64,000 nt of DNA from Haematobia irritans (taxonomy: Eukaryota > Arthropoda > Insecta > Diptera > Muscidae). The position numbers and the translations under genes are program-made. The notes under the pieces were generated by a model. The model was given only the letters and a program-made list of their open reading frames with translations, was not told the DNA's origin and made no database searches. Position 1 is the first letter of the stretch. Every line of letters starts with the position of its first letter. This document shows, one piece after another, positions 32,614-44,800 of this stretch. The DNA lies in the NCBI RefSeq assembly GCF_050003625.1, contig NC_134397.1, positions 154,090,691 to 154,154,690 of the forward strand, read 5' to 3'.

Positions 32614-33389
32614 TGTCTCTTTTTAGCTTAGGATTTTCAAATGTGTGGAAGTTTCGTCCGCAGAAGTCTTTGGTGACATTAGCGTCATAATGTTGACAGT
32701 TCTATTCGTGTCAACTATGCCTGGACTATCCAAACTAAACGGAATCGTTTTATTCTGACTATTTTGCTATGATCTTCTAATAAGAGATCGTTTATTTTAT
32801 TCCCTTTATCCTCCCATGAGTCTCCTCCCAATCCTCCCAGTCTTGGCCAACCTCTGAAGAACTTGTTTCATTTAGCACATACCGATCACACAAGAAAGGA
32901 AAAACTTTTGGAATACTTGTATTTCAGTATATATGTAGATCCAATGAGATTTTAATAAATAATAGTATAAACTTCATAAATTATAAGAATAATTTAAAAA
33001 TTGCGAGAAACTGGAGCATCCGTACCAGTCCTGTGATAGATCCGTTAGTGGCAATTTTCACCTATTTCCCTTAGTATAATGTCACCTTCATTAACCCACC
33101 AGTGAAAAACTTGTTGGTGTTTAGACGAACCCATGATTCTTTATATGCAAGGCAGGCATGCTAACCATTACACGCACCTTCACAGTGTCTCTCTCACAGT
33201 GGTGAGATAAAGTACTTATAGAACCACCTACATAATAATTATTGTCAAACATATTGAAAATTATCTTCGCTTCGTTATACCTCATACACATTACACTTCC
33301 AAAATCCACTTTATCCAGATTTCAAATGTCATTTGCCTTATAAAAAAGGGATTTCAGATCTACTTTTAGTAGATTCTGAGCCTAATGTG
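32614..33389. other. Unassigned DNA with a SINE fragment
   Basis: 33085-33180 is a minus-strand S-family head fragment (CAGTGAAAAACTTGTTGGTG ... GGCAGGCATGCTAACCATT). The rest has no gene or element that I recognise. Confidence 0.5.
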
Positions 33390-33697
33390 TATGGCCTATT
33401 AGGTTAGGTGGCAGCCCGATGTATCAGGCTCACTTAGACACTATTCAGTCCATTTTGATACAACAGTAGTGAACTTTTCTCTTATCAGTACTGCCCGATT
33501 CCATGTTATGCTCAATGACAAGGGACCTCCTTTTTATAGTCGAGTCCGAACGGCAATCCACATTGCAGTGAAACCACTTAGAGAAGCTTTGAAACACTCA
33601 GAAATGTCACCAGCATTACTGAGGTGGGATAATCCTTTGCCCCCGACCTTGTGTTTGCAAGGCGGGCATGCTAACCATTGCACCACGGTGGCTCCCT
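33390..33697 (-). mobile_element. tRNA-derived SINE (S4)
   Basis: Plus strand GGTTAGGTGGCAGCCCG to GCACCACGGTGGCTCC. The best preserved body in the window with S1. A deletion removes the GTTCGGTCG part next to the B box (GGGATAATCC joins TTTGCCCCCG). Confidence 0.85.
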
Positions 33698-33791
33698 TCT
33701 GTGTCCTTCGAAATGTTATTTTGTATCCTTCCTAACATACTCCTAATTTTCTATAGTCACCGCTATAGAATTTCCACAAAAAAAATATGAA

Positions 33792-35949
33792 ACAAGTATA
33801 TACGGCCGTAAGTTCGGCCAGGCCGAATCTTATGTACCCTCCACCATGGATTGCGTAGGAACTTCTACTAAAGGCTGTCATCCACAATCGAATTACTTGG
33901 GTTGCGATAACACTTGCCGATGGCAAGGTATCGTAAAACTTTTTAACACTGTCTTCTAAATTGTAAGTTAGTCCATAAGGGGTATATATTAAACAAAAAA
34001 AGGCCGATTAAATACGTATATAATTCAGTTTGACAAAATTTTCTATAGAAATAAAATTTTGACAAAATTTTCTATAGAAATAAAAACTTGACAAAATTTT
34101 CTATAGAAATAAAATGTTGACAAAATTTTCTATGGAAGTAAAATGTTGACAAAATTTTCTATAGCAATAAAATTTTGACAAAATTTTCTATAGAAATAAA
34201 ATGTTGACAAAATTTTCTATAGAAACAAAATGTTGACAAAATATTCTATAGAAATAAAATGTTGACAAAATTTTCTACAGAAATAAATTTTTTACAAAAT
34301 TTTCTATAGAAATAAAATTTTGACAAAATTTTCTATGGAAATAAAATGTTGGCAAACATTGCTATAGAAATAAACTTTTTACAAAACAAAAAATGAAATT
34401 TTGACAAAACTTTCTATAGTAATAAAATTTGACAATTTTTACATGGCTGTTAGAGGCCATATACTAACGAAATGTACCAAATTTCAACCGCATCGGATGA
34501 CTTTTGCTCCTCCAAGAGGCTCCGTAAGTCAAATCTGGGGATCGGTTTATATGGGAGCTATATATAATTATGGACCGATATGGACCAATTTTTGCATGCT
34601 TGTTAGAGACCGTATACTAACATCAGGTACCCAATTTCAAACGGATCGGATGACTTTTGCTCCTCCAAGAGGCTCCGGGGTCAAATCTGGGGATCGGTTT
34701 ATATGGGAGCTGTATATAATTATGGACCGATATGGACCAGTTTTTGCATGGTTGTTAGAGACCATATACTAACACCACGTACCAAATTTCAATCGGATAG
34801 GATGAAGTTTGCTCCTCCAAGAGGCTCCGGAGGTCAAATCTGGGGATCGGTTTATATGGGAGCTATATATATTTATGGACCGATATGGACCAATTTTTGC
34901 ATGGTTGTTAGAGACCATATACTAACACCACGTACTAAATGTCAATTGGATCGGATGAATTTTGCTCATCCAAGAGGCTCCAGAGTTCAAATCTGGGGAT
35001 CGGTTTATATGGGAGCTATATATAATTATGGACCGATATGGACCAATTTTTGCATGCTTGTTAGAGACCGTATACTAACATCAGGTACCCAATTTCAAAC
35101 GGATCGGATGAATTTTGCCCCTCCAAGAGGCTCCGGAGGTCAAATCTGGGGATCGGTTTATATGGGAGCTATATATAATTATGGACCGATATGGACCAGT
35201 TTTTGCATGGTTGTTAGAGACCATATACTAACACCACGTACCAAATTTCAATCGGGTAGGATGAAGTTTGCTCCTCCAAGAGGCTCCGGAGGTCAAATCT
35301 GGGGATCGGTTTATATGGGAGCTATATATATTTATGGACCGATATGGACCAATTTTTGCATGGTTGTTAGAGACCGTATACTAACATCAGGTACCAAATT
35401 TCAAACGGATCGGAGAATTTTGCCCCTCCAAGAGGCTCCGGAGGTCAAATCTGGGGATCGGTTTATATGGGGGCTATATATAATTATGGACCGATATGGA
35501 CCAATTTTTGCGTGGTTGTTAGAGACCGTATACTTAGACCACGTACCAAATTTCAACCGGATCGGATGAATTTTGCTGCTCCGGAAGGCTCCGCAAGCCA
35601 AATTTGGGGATCGGTTTATATGGGGGCTATACGTAAACGTGGGCCGATATGGCCCATTTTCAATACCATCCGACCTACAACAATAACAACTACTTGTGCC
35701 AAGTTTCAAGTCGATAGCTAGTTTCGTTCGGAAGTTAGCGTGATTTCCACAGACGGACGGACAGCCGGACAGACGGACAGACGGACAGACGGACAGACGG
35801 ACGGACGGACGGACATGCTTAGATCGACTCAGAATTTTACCACGACCCAGAATATATATACTTTATGGGGTCTTAGAGCAATATTTCGATGTGTTACAAA
35901 CGGAATGACAAAGTTAATATACCCCCATCCTATGGTGGAGGGTATAAAA
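33792..35949 (-). mobile_element. DINE-1-like element, family A (A5), complete
   Basis: The reference copy for family A in this window: distal ACAAGTATATACGGCCG with TTCGGCCAGGCCGAA, minisatellite (34030-34440), eight 153-bp units, then CGGAAGTTAGCGTGATTTCC, a GACGGACA microsatellite (35751-35816), GAATATATATACTTTATGGG, GTTACAAACGGAATGACAAA and CCTATGGTGGAGGGTATA. No gene of its own is needed for such elements; a Helentron would supply Rep/Helicase. Confidence 0.85.
34541..35609 (-). repeat. 153-bp tandem array with 459-bp higher-order order
   Basis: ATCGGTTTATATGGG recurs at 34541, 34693, 34846, 34999, 35152, 35305, 35457 and 35610: spacings 152, 153, 153, 153, 153, 152, 153. Variant markers give the order X-Y-Z-X-Y-Z/X. 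X has GCATGCTTG and CATCAGGTACCC; Y has GGACCAGTTTTTG and GATGAAGTTTGC; Z has ATATATATTTATGG. The sixth unit starts as Z and finishes as X. The period is 51 codons, so long frames stay open on both strands without this meaning that they are translated. Confidence 0.9.
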
Positions 35950-36944
35950 ATATATAAACCACCAAATCTAAATAGAGTAACATCATTTGCAAAATAAATA
36001 TCCACTTGATATCCATACAGCAAATATGGATTTCTTTTATCTTCCCACAAACAAATAGAAAGTAGGTTAAGATAAGCTGAAAAATCACGTCATCCACGAA
36101 AAGGAGGAAAAAAAGTGAAGTAAATAAATTTCAAGCAGCACAATGCAATCAGCAGCAGCAGCAGAAAAATAGAATTTCTTAACAAATACAAAAATAACTC
36201 CATTCACAGCATTTTGCTTTTGTTGTTGTCGTTTTGTTTGCTTTTTCGTTATAGCCCCGCAGGGCAGGTAGCCTTTTGTTGTTCAAGAGGTGATACCTTG
36301 GAAGTCAGCTTGGAATTGTAGAAAAATTTCCATGGCAACCAGTCGGGTAGAAAGAAACGCGGCATCACAAGTGGCAGAAACCGCTAAAATGCAAACAATT
36401 CAAAAAGTACTCCACGTGTCAACATTTGTTTACCACCACCGATTCCTTTGCATTTCATACTGATGCTGCTGCTGGTGCTGGTGTTGGTGTTGGTGCTGAT
36501 GCATCATTGTACCTCTCGCCATATATCGTGTATCGCGTATAGCGGGTCTGTGTGTAGTTCTTCTTTTATTTTTGTCCCAAAGTATTTTCGAATGCCGTTG
36601 TTGTGTTTGTGGTAGTTTTTGGATTCCGCAAACCAAATGGCGTTTTTTGTGCCATTTCTTCTTTTCCGTCATGGACGACAAACACTTCGTCGCCATCAAC
36701 GGAATTCCTATTTGTTGTGCAGTCAATTTAGTATTTGTTCCATTTCAAAAACTGTTTCACATGCGAGGGGGTCATGTAAGTTCCAAGAGCTTTGCAAAAT
36801 GGGGAAACAGGCAAAAATATTGATGTCATGTCATAAATTCCTATTGTCATAGCCATTGATGGAAGAGGTGATCCAGAACCTGGCTCAGCTCCTTAAGCGA
36901 ATGTCAAAATCTTTGGATTCACGTAATTTTTTTTTGAGTGTAGA
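35950..36944. other. Unassigned DNA with triplet microsatellites
   Basis: AGCAGCAGCAGC at 36151-36162 and a GCTGGTGCTGGTGTTGG stretch at 36469-36500 on the plus strand. The minus strand reads as His/Gln repeats there, an effect of the microsatellite. No element ends; possibly single-copy. Confidence 0.45.
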
Positions 36945-37185
36945 ATTGTGGTAGAGGTATAATAAATTTGCCACTCTGTTTGTAACAAATCGAAATATCG
37001 ATTTTGGATATTCTTGATTAGGGAGAAATTCAAAGACGATCGACCAAAGTCCGTCTCTCGGTTGTAATCACACTACAACCTTCAATCATTCTGAAATTTT
37101 AATCTACAAACAGGTCAAGTTCACAGATGGACTATTTCGGTCCAAATTTTGATATAGTTCTCATATACAGTAAAGCTGGTCTGAC
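36945..37185 (+). mobile_element. DINE family C proximal fragment (C3)
   Basis: AGAGGTATAATAAATTTGCC, GTAACAAATCGAAATATCG, TTCTTGATTAGGGAGAAATTC and TTTTGATATAGTTCTCATAT follow the order of C1 and C2. The distal end is missing. Confidence 0.6.
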
Positions 37186-37213
37186 AGTTGACAGATTTAT
37201 TCCAGTGACAGTA

Positions 37214-37375
37214 CACGCAGAGAAGGAATATGATCACCTCAAACATGTTTCAAGAGTAAAATGTTATTTTTGTATGGTGACCATGTAACATGTTTGTCAC
37301 TAAAATATTATTTTCTCGTCAAATAAAACCTGTATCTGCCGAAATCAGATACATGATTTCCGAGAAATATAGAAA
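37214..37375. mobile_element. MITE family E (E2)
   Basis: TA, then CACGCAGAGAAGGAATATG, ACCTCAAACATGTTTCAAG, AAAATGTTATTTTTGTATGG. The inner half pairs partly with itself (CATGTAACATG). The right end merges into minisatellite. Confidence 0.55.
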
Positions 37376-40300
37376 ATAGAAAATTTTTTCAAAATTGTAT
37401 TTCTATAGAAAATTGTCAAAATTTTATTTCTATAGAAAATTTTGTCAAAATTTTATTTGTCGTTGTTTTTTATTGCAGCTTAAAATCATACATTGACTAA
37501 ACTACAAGTGTAGCTTAACCAACAGAGGAAAAGAATGTTTGTCAAATTTATTTGGGCAAAGCCCTATAGACTGCAAGATGGTTGGATGGACGCACGTTTC
37601 GGAATTACCACATTCCTCATCAGCATCCTCTACTTGCAGCAAAACTATCAACCAATTATCAGAATAAATTCAGGCAGTTCATTAAACCCAACAATAAACC
37701 ACACTTGAACCCTCCCAAAAAAGGCTTTACATTGATAGCCGGCTTATGCCGAAATACATTCGTACAAACATCTCTGATTTGATGGTGGCAAAGGCTTAGC
37801 CCAAATAAATTTGACAAGCATTATTTTCCTCTGTTGGTTAAGCTACACTTGTAGTTTGGTCAATGTATGGTTTTAAGCTGAAATCAAAAAAACAACAACA
37901 AAATTTTATTTCTATAGAAAATTTTGTCAAAATTTTATTTCTAAGGAAACTTTGTCAAAATTTTATCTATTATAGAAAATTTCGTCAGAATTTTATTTTT
38001 TATTGAAAATTGGTCAAAATTTTATTTCTATAGAAAATTTGGTCAAATTTTTATTTTTGATTTTTTTCAAAAAATTGTATCAAATTTTTATTTCTATAGA
38101 AAATTGAAGTACCTCTCATCTGGAAATTGAAGTACCTCTTATTTTTAAAGATCTTGGATGCATAGAAAATTTTGTCAAAATTTTATTTCTATAGAAATTT
38201 TTGTTAAAAATTGTTTTTCTATAGAAAATTTTGTTAAAATTTTATTTCTAAAGAAAACTTTGTCAAAATTTTATTTCTATAGAAAATGTTGTCAAAATTT
38301 TATTTTTATAGAAAATTTTATCAAAATTTTATTTCTATAGAATATTGAAGTACTTCTTATCTGGAAATTGAATTACCTCTTATTTTTAAAGATCTTGAAT
38401 TCATAGAAAATTTTGTCAAAATTTTATTTCTATACATTTTGTTTCTCAAAATTTTATTTCTAAAGAATTTTTGTCAAAATTTTATTTCTATAGAAAATTT
38501 TGTCAAAATTTTATTTCTAAGGAAACTTTTCAAAATTTTATCTATTATAGAAAATTTCGTCAGAATTTTATTTTTTTATTGAAAATTGGTCAAAATTTTA
38601 TTTCTATAGAAAATTTGGTCAAATTTTTATTTTTGATTTTTTTCAAAAAATTGTATCAAATTTTTATTTCTATAGAAAATTGAAGTACCTCTCATCTGGA
38701 AATTGAAGTACTTCTTATTTTTAAAGATCTTGAATTCATAGAAAATTTTGTCAAAATTTTATTTCTATGGATTGTGTTTCTCAAAATTTTATTTCTATAG
38801 AAAATTTTGTTAAAAAATTTTTTTTCTATAGAAAATTTTGTTAAAATTTTATTTCTAAAGAAAATGTTGTCAAAATTTTATTTCTATAGAAAATGTTGTA
38901 AAAATTTTATTTTTATAGAAAATTTTATCAAAATTTTATTTCTATAGAATATTGAAGTACTTCTTATCTGGAAATTGAATTACCTCTTATTTTTAAAGAT
39001 CTTGAATTCATAGAAAATTTTGTCAAAATTTTATTTCTATACATTTTGTTTCTCAAAATTTTATTTCTAAAGAATTTTTGTCAAAATTTTATTTCTATAG
39101 AAAATGTTGTCAAAATTTTATTTCTATAGAAAATTTTGTCAAAATTTTATTTCTAAGGAAACTTTGTCAAAATTTTATCTTTTATAGAAAATTTCGTCAG
39201 AATTTTATTTTTTATTGAAAATTGGTCAAAATTTTATTTCTATAGAAAATTTGGTCAAATTTTTATTTTTGATTTTTTTCAAAAAATTGTATCAAATTTT
39301 TATTTCCATAGAAAATTGAAGTACCTCTCATCTGGAAGTACCTCTTATTTTTAAAGATCTTGAATTCATAGAAAATTTTGTCAAAATTTTAATTCTATGG
39401 ATTGTGTTTCTCAAAATTTTATTTCTATAGAAAATTTTGTTATTTTTTTTTTTTTATAAAAAATTTTGTTAAAATTTCATTTCTGAAAAAAATTTTGTCA
39501 AAATGTTATTTCTATGGAAAATGTTGTCAAAATTTTATTTTTATAGAAAATTTTATCAAAATTTTATTTCTATAGAAAATTGTGTTAAAATTTTATTTCT
39601 AAAGAAAATGTTGTCAACATTTTATTTCTAAGGAATTTTTGTCAAAATTTTAATTCTATAGAAAATTTTGTCAAAATTTTATATTTATAGAAAATTTTAT
39701 CAAAATTTTATTTCTGTAGCAAATTTTGTCAAAATTTTATTTCGATAGAAAATTTTGTCAAAATTTTATTTTTATTGAAAATTTTGTCAAAATTTTATTT
39801 CTATAGAAAATTTTGTCAACATTTAATTCTATAGAAAAGTTTGTCAAAATTTTATTTCTAAGGAAATTTTGTCAAAATTTTATCTTTTATTTCGATAGAA
39901 TTTTATTTTTTATTGAAAATTTAATCAAGTTTTTATTTCTATAGAAAATTTTATCAACTTTTTATTTCTATAGAAAATTTTATCAACCTTTTATTTCTAT
40001 AGAAAATTCAATAGAAAATTTTGTTAAAATTTTATTTATAAAAAAAAATTTGTTAAAATTTTATTTAAAAAAAAAAATTTGTCGAAATTTTATTTCTAAG
40101 GAATTTTTGTCAAAGTTTTAATGCTATAGAAAATTTTGTCAAAATTTTATCTTTATAGAAAATTTAATCAAAATTTTATTTTTGTGGAAAATGTTGTCAA
40201 AATTTTATTTCTATAGAAAATGTTGTCAAAATTTTATTTCTATAGAAAATTTTGTCAAAATTTTATTTCGATAGAAAATTTTGTCAAAATTTTATTTTTA

Positions 40301-40545
40301 TAGAAAATTTTGTCAAAATTTTATTTCTATAGAAAATTTTGTCAAAATTTTATTTCTAAGGAAATTTTGTCATAATTTTATCTTTTATTTCGTTAGAATT
40401 TTATTTTTTATTGAAAATTTTATCAAATTTTTATTTCTAAAGAGAATTTGGTCAAATTTTTATTTCTATAGAAAATTGTATCAAATTTTTATTTCTCTAG
40501 AAAATTGAAGTACCTCTTATATGGAGAGGAATGTTTTGCAAAATC
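37376..40545 (-). repeat. 29-bp minisatellite array with ~0.6-kb higher-order unit
   Basis: Interrupted by F2 (37459-37902). Non-minisatellite spacers mark the higher-order unit: TACCTCTCATCTGG at 38110, 38686 and 39322, alternating with TACTTCTTATCTGG at 38351 and 38958. Spacers are followed by TTTTTAAAGATCTTG. Beyond 39360 spacers stop and simple 29-bp units continue. The right edge holds an M-family end (GGGGGCAACCGTA at 40621-40633). Confidence 0.85.
37459..37902 (+). mobile_element. Foldback element F2, ~105-bp inverted arms
   Basis: Left arm from TTGTTTTTTATTGCAGC to AAATTTATTTGGGCAAAGCC; the right arm is its inverted copy ending AAGCTGAAATCAAAAAAACA. Arms hold ACTAAACTACAAGTGTAGC, itself palindromic in part. 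The centre (37570-37785) contains ACTGCAAGATGGTTGGATGG and AATAAATTCAGGCAGTTC, shared with F1. It sits inside minisatellite. No gene. Superfamily unknown. Confidence 0.75.
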
Positions 40546-40729
40546 TACTAAAACATCGAGAAAAGTAGAGATCTAGCAAACGGTAAAAAATCTACAATTT
40601 TTGGTAGAATTCTATCACCTGGGGGCAACCGTAGAAAGAAGGTGTATTTATTATCCAAAATTCTTCGAAAGTACAAGAAAATTTTGTGGTTTAATTTCTC
40701 GTGCTCATTCGGGTAGTAGTGGTGAAAAT

Positions 40730-40967
40730 CTACACAGTTATTTTATGGGATTTTTCTAAATTGTTCTAAATCTGAACCGTTTGTTAGATGTTTCAAAATC
40801 AATAGCTGCTATCTTTAAGCCAACGAATAAGATAGTGCCAAGAATTTGCACGAAGAGTCTTAAATTGCCAGCTGTAGTTTGAACACAAAAATGGACAGAC
40901 AGACGGACATAGCTAAATCGTCTTAGAATCCCATTCGTCTTTTCTACCCCTTTGATGTCTATCATTT
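40730..40967 (-). mobile_element. Diverged DINE-like proximal fragment
   Basis: CTAAATCTGAACCG, GGACAGACAGACGGACATAG and CTAAATCGTCTTAGAATCCC echo the proximal DINE block (GTCCGTCTGTCC side), but the TATACCC end is not clear. It does not fit A, C or G closely. Confidence 0.4.
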
Positions 40968-40968
40968 A

Positions 40969-41485
40969 CACTCAAAAAAAAGTGAACTCTCTATTTCACT
41001 AAAGTCATATTAACTTTATATTAGTTCATAGAATCATTATGTTTGGAAAAAGTTTATTTTAGTCAAATAATTTTTTGCGTATGTTAGTTAAATGAACTAA
41101 AAAACGGGAAAAAGTTATACACAAATAAAGCATAAAGATTTCCTAATTTCGTATTTCTTACAAAATAGATCATTATTTCTTTAAATTTGCAAATTTTACC
41201 AAAAATGTGTCCATCATGAACTTCGTATGTCACTAAAGACATTCTTGCAATTTTGAACTCCAAGATTTCTCTTAAAACTACAAAATTTTCTTCAACTACT
41301 GAAAAAATTTAGTTATGTCTAATAAATTTTCTTGAATTTGTCGAAAAATATTTACTTATTTTTGTCATATCGGAGTGATGCCAGCGCTTGTAATACCGTT
41401 TAGTTAAAATTTTCTAAAAAAGTTCCAAATTTTCTAAAATTAATCGAAAGTTATCTTTCCTGGTGGGTTCACTGTTTTTTCAGTG
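40969..41485. mobile_element. MITE family H (H1)
   Basis: Ends CACTCAAAAAAAAGTGAACTC and, inverted, CACTGAAAAAACAGTGAACCC, with TA on each side (40967-40968, 41486-41487). 517 bp, AT-rich, no coding. H2 at 57555 has matching ends. Confidence 0.75.
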
Positions 41486-41552
41486 TAGAGAATAGCAATT
41501 TTCGTTTTTTGTTATAATTGAGACAATTCTTTAAGCATTGAAATGTCGACTG

Positions 41553-41840
41553 TGCACTCAAACAAAAGTTTAGTTGGATCCAAAGATTTAGACCTTCCTT
41601 TAAGGATTTTGGTATTGATTCCGAGCCAAAGATGCGGCTTCTCTAAAAAAAGAAAATTTTTAGCGACCTATCTGGCTTTAAATCGAGGATAAATAAAATT
41701 AAAATTAGGATACATATCTTATTTATCAAATTTTCATACTCTTTTCGCGGTTTATTAATAAAGGTACTCAAGTACAAAGAACTGTCAGTTTAAAAATCCA
41801 AATTATAACGGATTCGTCAAAGAAAAAAATTTTTCTTAAT
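41553..41840. mobile_element. MITE family D fragment (D3)
   Basis: CACTCAAACAAAAGTTTAG, TGGATCCAAAGATTTAGACC, TTTTGGTATTGATTCCGAGC, AAATTAAAATTAGGATAC. The same blocks occur at 55610-55806 and 58780-58930 in the other orientation. Confidence 0.5.
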
Positions 41841-41874
41841 TAAAAATAATACCCTGTGGCGCAGGGTATAAAAA

Positions 41875-44800
41875 ACAAGTATATACGGCCGTAAGTTCGG
41901 CCAGGCCGAATCTTATGTACCCTCCACCATGGATTGCGTAGAAACTTCTACGAAAGACTGTCATGGACACTCGAATTACTTGGGTTGTGGTATCTTAAAA
42001 CTTCTTAACATCGTTTTCTAAATTGTGAGTTAGTCCATACGTGGTATGTATTAGACAATACGTACACACAAAAAATTTTTTTTTGATTTCAATCACGAAA
42101 ATCGCAGATTCAATCATTTTTTTAATTGAAATGTCTTCAATCACGAAAATGATAGTATCAATCACCCATTTTGATTGAAAACCAACACGATTTTCAATTA
42201 AAAATTTAATTGAGTTTTGTAACGGAATCAATTATTTGTGTGATTGAATCAATAAAAAACGTGATTGATTTTTAACATAAAACTCAATCACAGTTTTAAT
42301 TGAATCAATTAAAATTTTAATTAATTTCGCGACAAAAATTAATCAACTATTTGATTCATTCAATTAAATAATTAATTGAAATTGGCTATAAATTTCAATC
42401 AAAAAATTTATATATTGCGCCCCCAAAATCGTATTTAGTTTTATTTGAAATAAAAGAAAATATGTGTTTCTTATAAAACATATTTAATATTTTATTATTT
42501 TTTGAATTGTGCAATAGACAAATAAATTTGGTTCTTGTCATTTGTGTTTTGTTCTAACATAACTTGCACATACAATTACTATCAATAAAAACTATAGGGT
42601 GAAAAAAAGACTATATAAATCATTATCTATATAAATCATTATCTTCCTTATCATAATAACCATGTCAGCATGTTCCTTCTAATATGTAAATGCGCCTAGA
42701 TTTCCAATAAATCAGCAACCTGTAAGCTAAATTAGTTTTTCTGAAAGTAAACAGAATAATTCGAATTTAATTTTTTTCAATTAAAAGTTAATTTTCCTAA
42801 AACTTACCTGCATAGAATATCAAGTTAAATTCTTAGTTACAGGTTGCAGATTTATAATCTTCTTTTGCAGTTGTAGTCTTCTAGTATAAAAGGGTGTATT
42901 AAGGAGCTCGGTAATTTAATTTTAGTACAATTCCTTTCCAAAATTTCCACACACTGAAATCGTCTATTAAAACTTGAACGAATCAAAGACAAAAATAATG
43001 GCAAAACAATGAAATATTTGGTATTATGTTTATGATACTTTGCAAATTCTGGAAATAGAAAAAATATAAATGGAAAATACATATTTTTATTATTTTCGGA
43101 TATTTTTCATATTTTTAAATTCAAAAGAAAGAACTTTTTTACCGTTACATAATTCAGCTCATTAGTTTATATATCAGATATACTGCTGTCTACTTGGGTT
43201 CAAACTGAAAAAGACAGGTAAAACAAAAATGCAATCTAATGCCAACGCTACTTCGCAACTTCAAGACCCATACCAACAAACCCACACCGCTCTTGGTTTT
43301 AAGAAAACTAGGAGTGAAAATAATTATAATTTTAAAAGATCAATATGGTACCCACCTTTTGATTGCAAACATATTCTTATATTCTTATATATTTGATAAA
43401 ATGATGCAGTTGATTGATTGACCAATTTCACGAAATAAAATTGCTCACTAAAATAAATGAATAAAAAATATATTATTTTACTTTGTTTAATGTAAACAGG
43501 CTTCAATAGAAAACAGTATTCACATTTCACAATGTTTTACCTTCAATAAACGTAGATTGTTTTCCATTTTTACAATACCACAAAACACAAACACAGGTAA
43601 TTTCTAATGCGTTCTGTCATATATTTTTTCAAACGTTTACCACGTGGCCATTTGTTGTTGCACACTTTATTTATTTCAACCCTTTGCTATGATTTGTTGT
43701 TGGGTTCAAAATATTTATGCACACATTTTGAATGCAGCAGACAGGATGTCGCCAATCATGTTTTTCAATTTACGCGAAAAACAAAAACCCAACCGTTCGT
43801 TACGAGTTACTTCCACAGACTGATCTCTCCATCATACATTGTTGAATAAATACCTATACTCTTGTTCTCTTTTCGCTCTTTCCATTGCTCAAAATTATTC
43901 AGTTTCAATCACAAAGGTGATTGGATCAATCACATGTGTAATTGGAAACGGAAAAAATTTCAATCACGTTTGTAATTGAAAATTATTTCCGAATTGATTA
44001 ACAAATTGATTGAATCAATTAATATTTTAATTGGAAACGTAACAACTATCAATCCTTTTTTTAATTGGTTTTTATTCGGATTTGATTAAATAATTAATTG
44101 AATCAATTAACATATTAATTGAATCCGTTTCCAAATTCAGTTAAATGTTTAATTGAAAAAATTTTGGTGATAATTTTTTGTGTGTAGATAGCCAGAATTG
44201 AAATATGGGGGTCGCTTATATGGGGGCTATATACAATTATGAACTTGATATGGACCAATTTTTGTGTGATTGGGGATCGATTTATCTGATGGCTATATAT
44301 AACTATAGACCGATATGGACCTAGTTAGGCATGGTTGTTAACGGCCATATACTAGCACAATGTACCAAATTTCAACTGACTCGTATGAAATTTGCTCCTC
44401 AAAGAGGCTCCAAAACCAAATCTCGGGATCGGTTTATATGGTGGCTATATATAATTATGGACTGATATGAACCAATTCCTGCATTGTTGTTGGATACCAT
44501 ATACTAACTTCAGGTACCAAATTTCAACCGAATCGGATGAATTTTGCTCTTCCAAGAGGCTCCGGAGGTCAAATCTGGGGATCGGTTTATATAGGGCCTA
44601 TATAATTATGGACCGATTTCGACCAATTTTTGCATGGGTGTTTGAGACCATATATTAACACCACGTACCAAATTTCAACTGAATCAGATGAATTTTGGTC
44701 TTCCAAGAGGCTCCGGAGGTCATATCTGGTGATCGGTTTATATGGGGGCTATATATAACTATGGACCGATGTGGACCAATTTTTGCATGGTCATTAAAGA

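Noticed and set aside
34703..35569. 288-codon ORF in the 153-bp array as a gene
   Set aside because: It lacks a proper start context, is broken by single-base deletions in neighbouring units, and the opposite strand is equally open. Kept as a finding only because of cross-family frame similarity.
35751..35816. GGAC/GACA repeat as a regulatory site
   Set aside because: It is an expansion of the GTCCGTCTGTCC block found in every DINE copy here.
36430..36560. His/Gln-rich protein on the minus strand
   Set aside because: It is the translation of a GCTGGTGTTGG-type microsatellite, with no supporting exon signals.
42852..43082. Minus-strand ORF in T2 as transposase
   Set aside because: It has no DDE/D motif or helix-turn-helix that I can see, and is too short.
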